Positions 33,178 to 39,748 are shown, numbered from the stretch's first letter. The stretch: DNA of 39,748 bases from Clostridiales bacterium (GCA_015069295.1 SVIW01000006.1:70203-109950), one strand, 5' to 3'. Notes: generated by a model from the letters alone, not told the origin. A program made the numbers and translations.

Positions 33178-34203
33178 TTATTTCAAAACGACGCCTTTAC
33201 CCGCAACCGCTTTCCCGATCACGCAAACGTCTTCGCCCGTGGATTTCAACGCTTCCATTGCCGCCTCTACGTTTTCAGGCGCTACGCAAACGACCATACC
33301 GATACCCATATTAAAGGTATTGTAAATCTGCTCGTCCGTAATTCCCGCGCGCTTTTGCATTACTTTAAACACGGGGGGTACGTCGTAGGAGTTTTTCTCG
33401 ATTTCGCAGCCTACGCCCTCGGGGAAAATACGGGGCAAGTTTTCAATGAACCCGCCGCCCGTAATGTGCGCGATACCCTTTACGGCAACCTTTTCAATCA
33501 AGGACAAAATGCTCTTTACGTAAATTTTCGTCGGCTTTAACAATACTTCCGCCGCCGTCGCGCCAAGCTCTTCGTCGTACGCTTCGAGTGCCGCCTTATC
33601 GCTGTCGCCGAACAATTTTCTAACGAGCGAATACCCGTTGGAATGTACGCCCGTCGATTTCAAACCGATTAAAACGTCGCCGGGTTTGATATCCTTGCCG
33701 TTGATAACCTTTTTCTTGTCTACGATACCGACTGCAAAGCCTGCAAGGTCGTATTCGCCGTCGGGATAGAAGCCGGGCATTTCCGCCGTTTCGCCGCCGA
33801 TGAGCGCGCAACCTGCCTGACGGCAGCCTTCCGCAATCCCTTTTACTACGTCCGCTTCCGATTCGGGATATAATCTGCCGCAAGCGTAATAGTCAAGGAA
33901 GAACAAGGGTTTTGCGCCTTGGCAAACGATATCGTTTACGCACATAGCCACGGCGTCGATACCGATGGTGTCGTGTTTTTCTAAAAGGAACGCGTATTTC
34001 AGCTTCGTGCCGACGCCGTCCGTACCTGCAACGAGGACGGGTTCTTCCATCTTCTCGCCTGCAATCGAATAGAATCCGCCAAACGAACCGAGGTCGCCGA
34101 TAACGTTGTTATCGTAGGTGGATTTCACGTGTTTTTTCATAAGCTCGACGGCTTTGTAACCTCTCGTTACGTCTACGCCGCTGTCCTTGTAAGAAATAGC
34201 CAT
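33178..34203 (-). CDS. purM: Phosphoribosylformylglycinamidine cyclo-ligase (AIR synthetase)
   Basis: ATP-dependent closure of FGAM to AIR. 341 residues, normal length. Visible blocks: YKDSGVDVTRGYKAVELMK at the N-terminus, GTDGVGTKLK near 62, GIDAVAMCVNDIVCQGA near 85, GGETAEMPGFY near 135, and the substrate-side HITGGGFIENLPR near 240. AGGAG precedes the ATG. The last codons and stop (TTGAAATAA) are repeated once directly after the stop. Confidence 0.97.
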   Translation of the reverse strand: MAISYKDSGVDVTRGYKAVELMKKHVKSTYDNNVIGDLGSFGGFYSIAGEKMEEPVLVAGTDGVGTKLKYAFLLEKHDTIGIDAVAMCVNDIVCQGAKPLFFLDYYACGRLYPESEADVVKGIAEGCRQAGCALIGGETAEMPGFYPDGEYDLAGFAVGIVDKKKVINGKDIKPGDVLIGLKSTGVHSNGYSLVRKLFGDSDKAALEAYDEELGATAAEVLLKPTKIYVKSILSLIEKVAVKGIAHITGGGFIENLPRIFPEGVGCEIEKNSYDVPPVFKVMQKRAGITDEQIYNTFNMGIGMVVCVAPENVEAAMEALKSTGEDVCVIGKAVAGKGVVLK

Positions 34204-34237
34204 ATTTATTTTCTCCTAATTATTCTTTCGTTTTTAT

Positions 34238-35647
34238 TTATTGTTTGTTTTCGGAAATTTTGTGGTCGTACTTGCTTTCGCCCGAACTTTTCGGGGTCGC
34301 CGTGGGATATTCCCCGTTAAAGCAAGCCGCACAATAGCCTTTACAGTTGCCGCCCTCGCCCAATTTGAATACGTCTTCCAAGGGCAGGAACGCCACCGAA
34401 TCCGCACCGAAGATTCTTGCGATTTCTTCCGTCGTATGATTGCAAGCAATCAGTACGTCCCGCGAAGCAATATCCGTCCCGTAATAGCAGGGATTTAAAA
34501 AGGCAGGTGCGGACGAGCGAACGTGAATTTCCTTCGCCCCCGCGTCGCGCAAAAGTTTTACCACTCTCGCGCAGGTCGTTCCGCGCACGATAGAATCGTC
34601 TACGAGCACGACTCGTTTCCCGCGTACCGTCTCCGCAACGGGATTTAATTTTATCTTTACTTTATCTTCACGGACGTTTTGACCGGGATCGATAAAGGTT
34701 CTGCCGATATATTTGTTTTTAATCAACCCGATGCCGTAGGGAATCCCCGATGCTTCCGCGTACCCGATTGCCGCGTCCAAGCCCGAATCGGGCGCGCCGA
34801 TAACGACGTCCGCCTCTACGGGCAGGGCTTTGGCAAGATACGCCCCCGCGCGCTTTCTCGCAAGGTGTACCGAGCAGTTGGAAATCACCGAATCCGGTCT
34901 TGCCGTGTAGAGATATTCGAAAACGCAAAGTCGTTCGTCTTTGCCGCAATGGTCTTTAACCGTTCGAAGCCCCTCTTTGGAAAACACCACGATTTCGCCC
35001 GGCTCGATATCGCGGATAAAGGTTGCGCCCACCGAATTGAGCGCGCAGCTTTCGCTGGCAACCACGTATTCGCCGTCGTTACGCTGTCCATAGCAAAGGG
35101 GATGCATACCGTGCGGGTCTCTTACCGCAATCAATTTTTGCGGGGACATAATAATCAAGGAAAACGCCCCTTCCAAACGCGCGACCGCTTTGCCGACCGC
35201 CTCTTCAATGGAGGAAGAATTGATACGCTCGTGAATGATGACGGCGGAAATAATTTCCGCGTCGTTGCCCGTATGGAAAATCGAGCCCTTCAATTCCATT
35301 TCGTTTTTCAGTTCCGCACTGTTGACGAGTTTCCCGTCGAGCGAAATTGCCATACGCCCTTTGCTGTGGTTCACCACGATCGGTTCGGCGTTGATACGGT
35401 CTTTCGTATCCGACGTACCGTAACGCACGTTGCCGACGGCAAGCTGTCCCAAGCCCAAACCGCGCAAAACGTTTTGCGTAAAAACCTCGTTGACAAGCCC
35501 CGAATCTTTATAAGCGCGGAAAACCCCGTCGTCGTTGACGACAATACCGCAGCTTGCTTGCCCGCGATGTTGTAAGGCATATAAACCGTAATAGATACTG
35601 GAAGCGACGTCCGCCGTTTCCGTACCGAAAATACCAAGTACCGCCAT
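34238..35647 (-). CDS. purF: Amidophosphoribosyltransferase PurF with a defective glutaminase domain
   Basis: First step of purine synthesis: PRPP plus NH3 to phosphoribosylamine. The phosphoribosyltransferase half is intact (PRPP loop VVLVDDSIVRGTT near residue 350). Cysteines that fit the B. subtilis [4Fe-4S] ligands are kept (LCVFEYLYTARPDS, PCYYGTDIASR, YCAACFNGEYPT). The N-terminal class II amidotransferase half keeps the fold (YYGLYALQHRGQ, GNDAEII). However, it starts MAVLGIFG: Leu stands where the nucleophilic Cys of CGVFG belongs. The oxyanion loop reads SLDGKLVN instead of HNG, and GHxRY is GNVRY. No upstream in-frame start could restore the Cys. Inference: it cannot use glutamine and needs free or channelled ammonia. 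469 residues. It is preceded by purE (36 nt) and followed by purM. Confidence 0.93.
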   Translation of the reverse strand: MAVLGIFGTETADVASSIYYGLYALQHRGQASCGIVVNDDGVFRAYKDSGLVNEVFTQNVLRGLGLGQLAVGNVRYGTSDTKDRINAEPIVVNHSKGRMAISLDGKLVNSAELKNEMELKGSIFHTGNDAEIISAVIIHERINSSSIEEAVGKAVARLEGAFSLIIMSPQKLIAVRDPHGMHPLCYGQRNDGEYVVASESCALNSVGATFIRDIEPGEIVVFSKEGLRTVKDHCGKDERLCVFEYLYTARPDSVISNCSVHLARKRAGAYLAKALPVEADVVIGAPDSGLDAAIGYAEASGIPYGIGLIKNKYIGRTFIDPGQNVREDKVKIKLNPVAETVRGKRVVLVDDSIVRGTTCARVVKLLRDAGAKEIHVRSSAPAFLNPCYYGTDIASRDVLIACNHTTEEIARIFGADSVAFLPLEDVFKLGEGGNCKGYCAACFNGEYPTATPKSSGESKYDHKISENKQ

Positions 35648-35683
35648 AGTATTTATCCTCTCCGTTTTTTAGCGCGATTGCCG

Positions 35684-36172
35684 TTACAGAATTTCCTGCA
35701 ACGCTTTATCGTCCGCGTTGATTTTCGCTTTCATCGTTTCTTTGTACTGTGCAAGCTTGTCCGCAATTTCGGGATATTTAATTCCTAAAATCTGCAACGC
35801 AAGCAAGCCCGCGTTTTCGCCGCCGTTGACCCCGACGGTCGCCACGGGAATCCCCGAAGGCATCTGTACGATGGAAAGCAAGCTATCCAACCCGCCCATC
35901 ATATCCGTCTTTACGGGCAACCCGATAACGGGCAAAGTCGTAAGCGCCGCGATAACGCCGCCCAAATGTGCCGCTTTTCCCGCCGCGCAAATCAAAACCT
36001 CAATTCCTCTCTCTTTTGCCGTCGCAGCAAACTCGTGCGCCTCGTCCGGGGTACGGTGTGCGGAAATAACGCGCACCTCCGTTTCTACGCCGAATTTTTT
36101 CAATACGGCTACCGCGGGTTTTACCACGTCAAAATCCGATTTACTACCCATTAAAATACCGACTTTACTCAT
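35684..36172 (-). CDS. purE: N5-CAIR mutase / AIR carboxylase PurE
   Basis: 162 residues with GILMGSKSDFDVVK, VISAHRTPDEAH and the AAGKAAHLGGVIA active-site loop, then PSGIPVATVGVNGGENAGL. The loop reads GKAAHLGG where many class I enzymes have GxAAHLPG. No purK is in the window, so class I (with PurK elsewhere) or direct AIR carboxylation cannot be decided. AAGGAG lies 6 nt before the ATG. It is first in the pur operon, behind a ~260-nt leader. Confidence 0.95.
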   Translation of the reverse strand: MSKVGILMGSKSDFDVVKPAVAVLKKFGVETEVRVISAHRTPDEAHEFAATAKERGIEVLICAAGKAAHLGGVIAALTTLPVIGLPVKTDMMGGLDSLLSIVQMPSGIPVATVGVNGGENAGLLALQILGIKYPEIADKLAQYKETMKAKINADDKALQEIL

Positions 36173-36198
36173 ACCGTCTCCTTGTAAAAAAGCTTTTT

Positions 36199-36238
36199 AA
36201 AATCAAAATGGAGCGCCCGCGATTTTCGCTGCACTCCA
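36199..36238 (-). terminator. Attenuator-like hairpin in the purE leader
   Basis: The minus strand folds TGGAGTGC with GCGCTCCA (one G-U) and GCGA with TCGC inside, followed by TTTTGATTTT. It lies about 35 nt upstream of purE, directly after the leader ORF stop. It cannot be a normal operon terminator, because the gene upstream of the promoter is separate. Confidence 0.6.
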
Positions 36239-36242
36239 CCCT

Positions 36243-36371
36243 TTATCTTGTTATTTTCCCGCAAAAAGCCTGTTTTGCGCGAGGAGAAACCAGCCCGTTG
36301 CTCCCCATGTGAAACGAACGCGCAAAAATTCCCGTAAAGATTAGTTTTTTCTTCTCTTTCGTCTGTCTCAT
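36243..36371 (-). CDS. Possible leader peptide upstream of purE (42 aa)
   Basis: Short frame starting MRQTKEKKKLIF and ending CGKITR, strongly basic. AGGCGG lies 5 nt before the ATG, and the stop sits a few bases before the attenuator-like hairpin. The frame continues upstream of the promoter, so openness alone is no evidence, and the central part coincides with the structured RNA element. It may be a real regulatory ORF or only a by-product of the RNA. Confidence 0.25.
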   Translation of the reverse strand: MRQTKEKKKLIFTGIFARSFHMGSNGLVSPRAKQAFCGKITR

Positions 36372-36437
36372 AAAAACCGCCTTTGCGTGCGTGTGCGCGA
36401 CAAAAAAATAAACCGTCGCAAATATCCCACTTTCCTT

Positions 36438-36466
36438 ATTATACACAAAAGACAAACGCAAGTCAA
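36438..36466 (-). promoter_or_regulatory. Sigma-A promoter of the pur operon
   Basis: Minus strand TTGACT (36466-36461), 17 bp, perfect TATAAT (36443-36438). Confidence 0.9.
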
Positions 36467-36546
36467 GTGTTTTCAGCAAATTCACACGCGTACGCGCGTA
36501 AATATTTTTTCCTTATCCTTTCATCGCCGCACAAACGAAAGTCCCT

Positions 36547-37047
36547 CTATTCTTTTCTTGCTCCTAAAATATGCAAGCAGCGCAATTTTTGAAAACGGTA
36601 CGAACTTAACGCCCTGCCGTACGCATCGTAGGTATGCGCCGCCACCAAAGGCGTTCCGCCCCGAAACCCCACCACGACCGGCGTATGATAGAAATCTCCC
36701 GTTTCCCTGCCAAGCTGCACGAAATCCCCGATTTCCAGCGCCTCTATCCCCACTTCCTTGGCAAACGGACCCGCGCCCGTCCCGATTCCGCTTTCGTTTC
36801 CCATCAAAAAGCGGTAAAAAAATTCCACGCCCGTCCACGCCGCCGCGCGGTCGGAAAGCGTTCGGTAATACCAACCCAAATCGGGAGTAAAGTTCATCAC
36901 CTTACACCCCGCAAACAGACATTGTGAAGCAAAGTTCGTGCAATCCCCGCCCAAAAGGTCAAAATTATAATAGTCGGGGTTGCGAGAAAACGCCCATTTT
37001 TGCGCGTAGGCAACCGCGGACGCACGGTCGTATGCGATTATGTTCAT
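36547..37047 (-). CDS. Amidase-domain (Amidase_6-like) protein
   Basis: 166 residues from ATG 37047 (MNIIAYDRASAVAYAQKWAF). The signature GGDCTNFASQCLFAG near residue 34 holds the likely catalytic Cys, and His in FYHTPVVVGF and VAAHTYDAYGR complete a papain/NlpC-like site. Relatives are wall-associated or sporulation amidases (PF12671 type). The usual pattern YDRxxAVxYAxxWAxxxNPxYYxF is complete at the N-terminus, so the domain is whole. No signal peptide is seen, which is odd for a wall enzyme. A TTG at 37092 would extend it through the terminator hairpin and is rejected. No clear ribosome binding site; a TACAAT lies just upstream of the ATG. Confidence 0.82.
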   Translation of the reverse strand: MNIIAYDRASAVAYAQKWAFSRNPDYYNFDLLGGDCTNFASQCLFAGCKVMNFTPDLGWYYRTLSDRAAAWTGVEFFYRFLMGNESGIGTGAGPFAKEVGIEALEIGDFVQLGRETGDFYHTPVVVGFRGGTPLVAAHTYDAYGRALSSYRFQKLRCLHILGARKE

Positions 37048-37071
37048 ACCCACATTGTATTGCGGAAAGAC

Positions 37072-37104
37072 AAAAAAAGTTCCCGTCCGCAATCGCGAAC
37101 GGGA
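37072..37104 (-). terminator. Terminator after the ECF S-component gene
   Basis: Hairpin TCCCGT(C)CGC / GCG(A)ACGGGA with AATC loop and a run of seven T on the minus strand, 19 nt after the stop at 37123. It separates this operon from the amidase gene. Confidence 0.82.
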
Positions 37105-37122
37105 GTTTTTTCGGCATATTTT

Positions 37123-37656
37123 TTAATACAGCTTGGTAAAGCTTTTCTTAACGAACGGAATCGGGCGCAAGGAAAGAACGAGCAAAACCGCGCAAGCCGC
37201 GCCAACCGCCCCTTGAGTCAAATTGCCGACGACGCTGCCCGCCGCCCCCGCCATTCCGTACAAAATACTTTCGTAAAGAAAGTACCCCGCCACCATAAAC
37301 AACTCGGCAACGACGGCGGCAAGAATCCGAAACAGAAAATCCAAGCCCTCTTTTTTGACAAAAACCCGAAACAAACGCCACAGAAAATAGCCGATAATCG
37401 CCACTCCGCCTTTTATCAATAGGGTTGCGGGCGCATACAGCGCATACCCCGCCATCACGTCGGCAAGCGCGCTGCCCACGCCTGCCGCAACGCCGCCCAG
37501 CCAAGGCCCTAAAAACCAGCCCGCAAGCAAGACTATGACGTCGCCCACGTTAAAATATCCTATCCCGCCGGGGAAAGGAAACGCCAACAAAAAGGTCGCC
37601 AAACAGCATAAAGCCGCAAAGGTTGCGCAATAAACGAGTTTTTTCGCGTTTTTCAT
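37123..37656 (-). CDS. ECF transporter substrate-binding (S) component
   Basis: 177 residues with five to six hydrophobic helices. The sequence GYFNVGDVIVLLAGWFLGP near residue 33 and GGVAAGVGSALADVMAGYAL near 55 match the ECF S-component type that pairs with a shared EcfAA'T module to import vitamins or their precursors. The substrate is not evident, and no ecfA or ecfT is present. The ATG overlaps the stop of the phosphatase gene as ATGA, so the two are translationally coupled. This may point to a phosphorylated vitamin or precursor, but that is inference. Confidence 0.8.
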   Translation of the reverse strand: MKNAKKLVYCATFAALCCLATFLLAFPFPGGIGYFNVGDVIVLLAGWFLGPWLGGVAAGVGSALADVMAGYALYAPATLLIKGGVAIIGYFLWRLFRVFVKKEGLDFLFRILAAVVAELFMVAGYFLYESILYGMAGAAGSVVGNLTQGAVGAACAVLLVLSLRPIPFVKKSFTKLY

Positions 37657-38366
37657 ATTTTTACCCCGTTATATTCCGTCGATATCCCCGCTTTGAAAAG
37701 GTGGGAATCGTTCGAAAGCTGCAATACTTTGGCATAGGCAAAGCCGTTTCTTTCTTCAAATTTGATAACCGAAACGCAAGAGAGCATAAAATCAAAATGG
37801 GCGGCAAACAGAGGATAGGGAATATCCAAAACGCTGCTTAAAAAGGCAATCCCGAACCCGTGGTGGGCAAACAGCGCTACCCGCTTTTCGTTGCCGTTTA
37901 CAATTTCGTAACGGTTATGTTCTCTATCGTGTTTATAGCCGAGCGAAAGCAAAAATTCGTCCGTTTCTCTATCCACTCTCTCCACGCCCGCGCGGAAGGA
38001 AAGCGTTTTAAAATCGGGGTGTTCGTACCACTTTTTCCCAAATGTAAGCACCTCTTCCGAGGTAAATTTCTCCAAATACTTCGGTTGGAAAAACGCCCAA
38101 TTATGTACTCCGTTTTCGTCTTTAAGCCCAAACTCCTCGTACACGTACGCCTCGTTCGTCCAATCGAGCAAAATCTTCTCTTTTTTCAGTCTTTCGCAGG
38201 TCGGCTGCGCCGTCATTTGCGCGCGCATAGAGGTAGAACAATAGATTTCGTCAAACCCGTTTAAAGAAGTTCTTTCAACGAGCGCTTTGGCTTGCTTATG
38301 CCCCAATTCCGTCAACGAATCGGGGTTGTAAATAGGGTCTCCGTGTCGGATATAATATAACAGCAT
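37653..38366 (-). CDS. Histidine phosphatase (phosphoglycerate mutase-like) family protein
   Basis: 237 residues from ATG 38366 (MLLYYIRHGDPIYNPDSLTE). RHG near residue 7 carries the phosphoacceptor His. The later AHHGFG near 168 gives the second His, and CSTSMRAQMTAQPT provides the conserved Arg region. GAGG lies 10 nt upstream. The track-length start five codons earlier is less well placed. First gene of a two-gene operon with the ECF S component; its last codons overlap that gene by 4 nt. Substrate unknown. Confidence 0.88.
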   Translation of the reverse strand: MLLYYIRHGDPIYNPDSLTELGHKQAKALVERTSLNGFDEIYCSTSMRAQMTAQPTCERLKKEKILLDWTNEAYVYEEFGLKDENGVHNWAFFQPKYLEKFTSEEVLTFGKKWYEHPDFKTLSFRAGVERVDRETDEFLLSLGYKHDREHNRYEIVNGNEKRVALFAHHGFGIAFLSSVLDIPYPLFAAHFDFMLSCVSVIKFEERNGFAYAKVLQLSNDSHLFKAGISTEYNGVKI

Positions 38367-38393
38367 TTTTATACGCCTCACCCGTTTTTTTAT

Positions 38394-38422
38394 AGTATAC
38401 TCCCTTTTTTTTTCTTTGTCAA
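38394..38422 (-). promoter_or_regulatory. Sigma-A promoter of the phosphatase-ECF operon
   Basis: Minus strand TTGACA (38422-38417), 17 bp, TATACT (38399-38394), 27 nt before the ATG. Confidence 0.88.
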
Positions 38423-38564
38423 CGGACGAAAGCAGGATTGTAAAAATTTTTTTATCAACGCAAAAACGCTTTCACCTCGTACCTGCCCCGCCTATTCCCC
38501 CTCTTTGCAAGGAGGAATAGAATAAAGAATAAAAGCGAAAATTGGAGAATACAAACCCCGTAGG

Positions 38565-38682
38565 GATATAGCAATCTCTTGAGATACACTCCGTTCGGTC
38601 GTTTCACTCCCTCAGTCGGTATGACACACAAGGTTGCGCCCACCTGTCATTGCGAGAAGTGGAACGACGAAGCAATCTCTAC
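38565..38682. repeat. Dispersed repeats, no gene
   Basis: A degenerate CCCCGTAGGG...AGCAATCTC copy (about 38556-38581) and a better copy, TGTCATTGCGAGAAGTGGAA to AAGCAATCTC (38646-38681). Between them is a CTCCCTCAGTCGGTATGACA remnant of the GAGGGAG repeat. The rest of 38423-38702 shows no gene. Confidence 0.7.
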
Positions 38683-38702
38683 CACGAATCCCTAAAAAAA
38701 AG

Positions 38703-38731
38703 AAAAAAAGTCCTTGCAAAAACAAGAACTT
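38703..38731 (-). terminator. Terminator of the YcxB-like gene
   Basis: 9-bp hairpin AAGTTCTTG / CAAGGACTT (minus strand, one G-U) with TTTTTG loop and a T run after it, 12 nt after the stop at 38743. Confidence 0.8.
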
Positions 38732-38742
38732 TCTTTCTTCCC

Positions 38743-39270
38743 TTAACGATACATTTTTCTTTGCTCTTTCCCTCTTTGCAGATACCCTCTAAGCAAAATA
38801 ATTTCTTCCATTTTCAAAACCGTCTTATCGACAGGAAACGCCCTTACATTATCCATATACATATAAATATATTTTACACTTTCTTTTACCTTCCAAATAT
38901 TTCCGTACTCTACTTTTGCTACTTCGGGTTTGTCTTCCCCTCTCGTCGCCGTTACCGTGAAATATTCTTCGCAAAAATCATATTCAAACGACAAATTCCT
39001 GTCATTATAAATATTTCGTTTCATCTCCTTGTTTATCTTTACAATATTTACAAGCCCAAAAATTAACCCAATGGCTATCAAGGCACACCCCCAAATAATA
39101 AATATCACATTGATAATTTCCGTCCTAAATCCGTAATCGGCACAGCAACCTACTACTATCAACAATATCCCAAGCAATACCCACACGCTCATCATAACCC
39201 ATTGCTTCGTCAAAGCGCTTTTGCTTGCCCCTTTCTGCAATTCGGGGGTACATTTCGTTACACATTTCAT
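38743..39270 (-). CDS. YcxB-like membrane protein
   Basis: 175 residues from ATG 39270 (MKCVTKCTPELQKGAS), which has AGGAG 9 nt upstream. The longer frame to 39345 runs through the promoter. Two adjacent transmembrane helices at about 27-50 and 55-80 are followed by a cytosolic domain of alternating strands (LSFEYDFCEEYFTVTATRGED, KVEYGNIWKVKESVKYIYMYM) typical of the YcxB-like C-terminal domain, function unknown. It is divergent from the XRE regulator at 39379 and has a perfect dyad within its promoter, so it is the likely target of that regulator. Confidence 0.8.
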   Translation of the reverse strand: MKCVTKCTPELQKGASKSALTKQWVMMSVWVLLGILLIVVGCCADYGFRTEIINVIFIIWGCALIAIGLIFGLVNIVKINKEMKRNIYNDRNLSFEYDFCEEYFTVTATRGEDKPEVAKVEYGNIWKVKESVKYIYMYMDNVRAFPVDKTVLKMEEIILLRGYLQRGKEQRKMYR

Positions 39271-39316
39271 AAATTTCTTCTCCTTTCGTTTTTCCGTTTT
39301 TACGGTTGATAGAATT

Positions 39317-39345
39317 ATTTTAACACTATATTTAGTGTTTGTCAA
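39317..39345 (-). promoter_or_regulatory. Promoter of the YcxB-like gene
   Basis: Minus strand TTGACA (39345-39340), 17 bp, TAAAAT (39322-39317), 46 nt before the ATG. Confidence 0.85.
39322..39339. promoter_or_regulatory. Operator-like perfect dyad between -35 and -10
   Basis: AACACTA-TATT-TAGTGTT, a 7-4-7 perfect inverted repeat filling the promoter spacer. A second half-site TTTAGTGT occurs at 39360-39367, at the -10 of the XRE gene. The layout fits Cro/CI-type repression of both genes by the XRE protein. Confidence 0.65.
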
Positions 39346-39366
39346 ATAAAAACACGGGGTTTAGTG

Positions 39367-39372
39367 TAAAAT
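39367..39372 (+). promoter_or_regulatory. -10 box of the XRE gene, predicting a leaderless mRNA
   Basis: TAAAAT at 39367-39372 lies 6 nt before the ATG at 39379, so transcription would begin at or next to the A of the start codon. No Shine-Dalgarno is present, and the -35 region is poor. Confidence 0.5.
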
Positions 39373-39378
39373 AAAACT

Positions 39379-39588
39379 ATGGCGACTTTGGGGAATAATT
39401 TGAAAAATTTAAGAAAAGCGAGCAAACTAAGCCAGAAGGATTTTGCGGAGAAAATGCAAACCACGCAACAGCGGGTAAGCGAATGGGAGTGCGATAAGGT
39501 CGAGCCCTCTTTATACAATATTCTTAAAATATTAAAGGTTTTCGATATAAGCTTTGAAGAACTAACCGACGGCATTGAAGAAAACTAA
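39379..39588 (+). CDS. XRE-family (Cro/CI-like) transcriptional regulator
   Basis: 69 residues, essentially one helix-turn-helix domain: GNNLKNLRKASKLSQKDFAE, then the recognition-helix region TTQQRVSEWECDKVEPSLYN, then ILKVFDISFEELTDG. There is no sensing domain. It probably dimerises on the TAGTGT-type dyad between itself and the divergent YcxB-like gene, repressing that gene and its own expression (inference). No ribosome binding site; see the -10 box 6 nt upstream. A strong terminator overlaps its stop codon. Confidence 0.92.
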   Translation: MATLGNNLKNLRKASKLSQKDFAEKMQTTQQRVSEWECDKVEPSLYNILKILKVFDISFEELTDGIEEN

Positions 39589-39622
39589 CCGCCCAGCCAA
39601 ACCTTGGCTGGGCGGTTTTTAA
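39587..39622 (+). terminator. Terminator of the XRE gene
   Basis: A perfect 14-bp hairpin AACCGCCCAGCCAA / TTGGCTGGGCGGTT with 3-nt loop followed by TTTAATTTTT; its 5' arm overlaps the TAA stop. Confidence 0.93.
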
Positions 39623-39649
39623 TTTTTCCACAATCTCTTATTCCGCCAT

Positions 39650-39737
39650 TCTCGGCTCCCTTGTGCAAAGGGAGCTGTTGAGGCAGCGGAGTGTTGCCTT
39701 GCGGTCATTGCGAGCCCATAGGGCGTGGCAATCTCTT
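39650..39737. repeat. Dispersed repeats at the right edge
   Basis: A CTCCCTTGTGCAAAGGGAG hairpin near 39656-39674 is joined to a TCATTGCGAGCCCATAGGG to GGCAATCTC element near 39705-39736, the same pairing of elements as in the 15180-15720 field. No gene seen after 39622. Confidence 0.8.
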
Positions 39738-39748
39738 TACGTTTGAGA

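Larger units (their letters stand above)
36173..36431 (-). promoter_or_regulatory. Long structured leader of the pur operon
   Basis: The promoter at 36438-36466 predicts a leader of about 259 nt before purE. It contains three folded segments. A 5' hairpin has GCGAC/GTCGC arms. A central element has outer arms TTTTGCGCG and CGCGCAAAA and inner arms GGAGCAAC / GTTTCTCC around GGGCTG, with a large bulge. A distal GC-rich hairpin at 36209-36238 is followed by a T-rich run. I looked for the purine riboswitch and ZTP (pfl) motifs and found no convincing match, only a lone GGGGAGC. Confidence 0.6.

Noticed and set aside
36290-36330. CATGGGGAGC in the purE leader as a ZTP (pfl) riboswitch core
   Set aside because: The GGGGAGC string is right, but the ACUGGCG segment, the helix that should pair with the following bases and the CCGCCUGGGC end are not found.
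37048-37092. TTG start for the amidase-domain protein
   Set aside because: It would run through the terminator of the preceding operon; family similarity begins at the ATG at 37047.

Overview
The window looks like chromosome from a strictly anaerobic, low-to-mid GC Gram-positive bacterium of the Clostridia. Supporting this are a trimeric electron-bifurcating-type [FeFe] hydrogenase, a single-chain clostridial-style PurL, a KtrAB-type potassium system, consistent TTGACA-17-TATAAT promoters, GGAGG ribosome binding sites and lipoprotein/Sec signals without outer-membrane genes. The dispersed TCATTGCGAG...GGCAATCT and CTCCCTC...GAGGGAG repeats resemble those of uncultured gut Clostridia. Placement below class level is a guess. 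No phage, transposase, CRISPR or rRNA was seen.

Layout, left to right. (1) 1-2370, minus: a membrane-anchored or lipoprotein-like repeat protein that runs off the left edge, with a ~95% identical 597-bp tandem repeat. (2) 2596-4623, minus: KtrA/KtrB potassium uptake from one clear promoter. (3) 4690-5671: an accessory, gene-poor stretch with a tRNA-Glu(TTC), a truncated tRNA relic and an array of ~150-bp repeats that each carry the tRNA 3'-end palindrome. (4) 5771-8815, minus: a two-gene unit of an O-antigen-ligase-like membrane protein and a GH78-like glycosidase. (5) 8927-13080, minus: hydCBA hydrogenase operon. (6) 13281-14234, minus: a lipoprotein. (7) 14453-15136, plus: purC alone. (8) 15180-15720: a field of dispersed repeats. 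(9) 15771-23512, minus: a 2531-residue secreted modular protein preceded by a 37-residue acidic peptide gene and a structured leader. (10) 23914-24480: repeats, tRNA-Glu(CTC) and the second repeat array. (11) 24610-26037, plus: a second, shorter GH78-like protein. (12) 26144-36466, minus: the purine operon in the order purE-purF-purM-purN-small membrane protein-purD-purL, followed by a PHP phosphatase and a DUF1858 protein. (13) 36547-38366, minus: histidine phosphatase, ECF S component, then an amidase-domain protein. (14) 38743-39588: a divergent pair of a YcxB-like membrane protein and an XRE repressor.

How they work together: PurF, PurD, PurN, PurL, PurM, PurE and the separate PurC cover PRPP to SAICAR; purB and purH are not here. 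The hydrogenase trimer couples NADH and ferredoxin oxidation to H2 formation. The remaining genes are mostly envelope functions.

The most unusual points are these. PurF lacks the N-terminal cysteine and the oxyanion asparagine of its glutaminase domain. A ~260-nt structured leader with a terminator-like hairpin and a short ORF precedes purE and matches no purine riboswitch I can recognise. Both tRNA-Glu genes are followed by arrays of units carrying the tRNA-end palindrome CCCGTACGGG. A small peptide gene with its own leader precedes the giant surface protein. The XRE regulator appears to be made from a leaderless mRNA and shares an operator region with its divergent neighbour.
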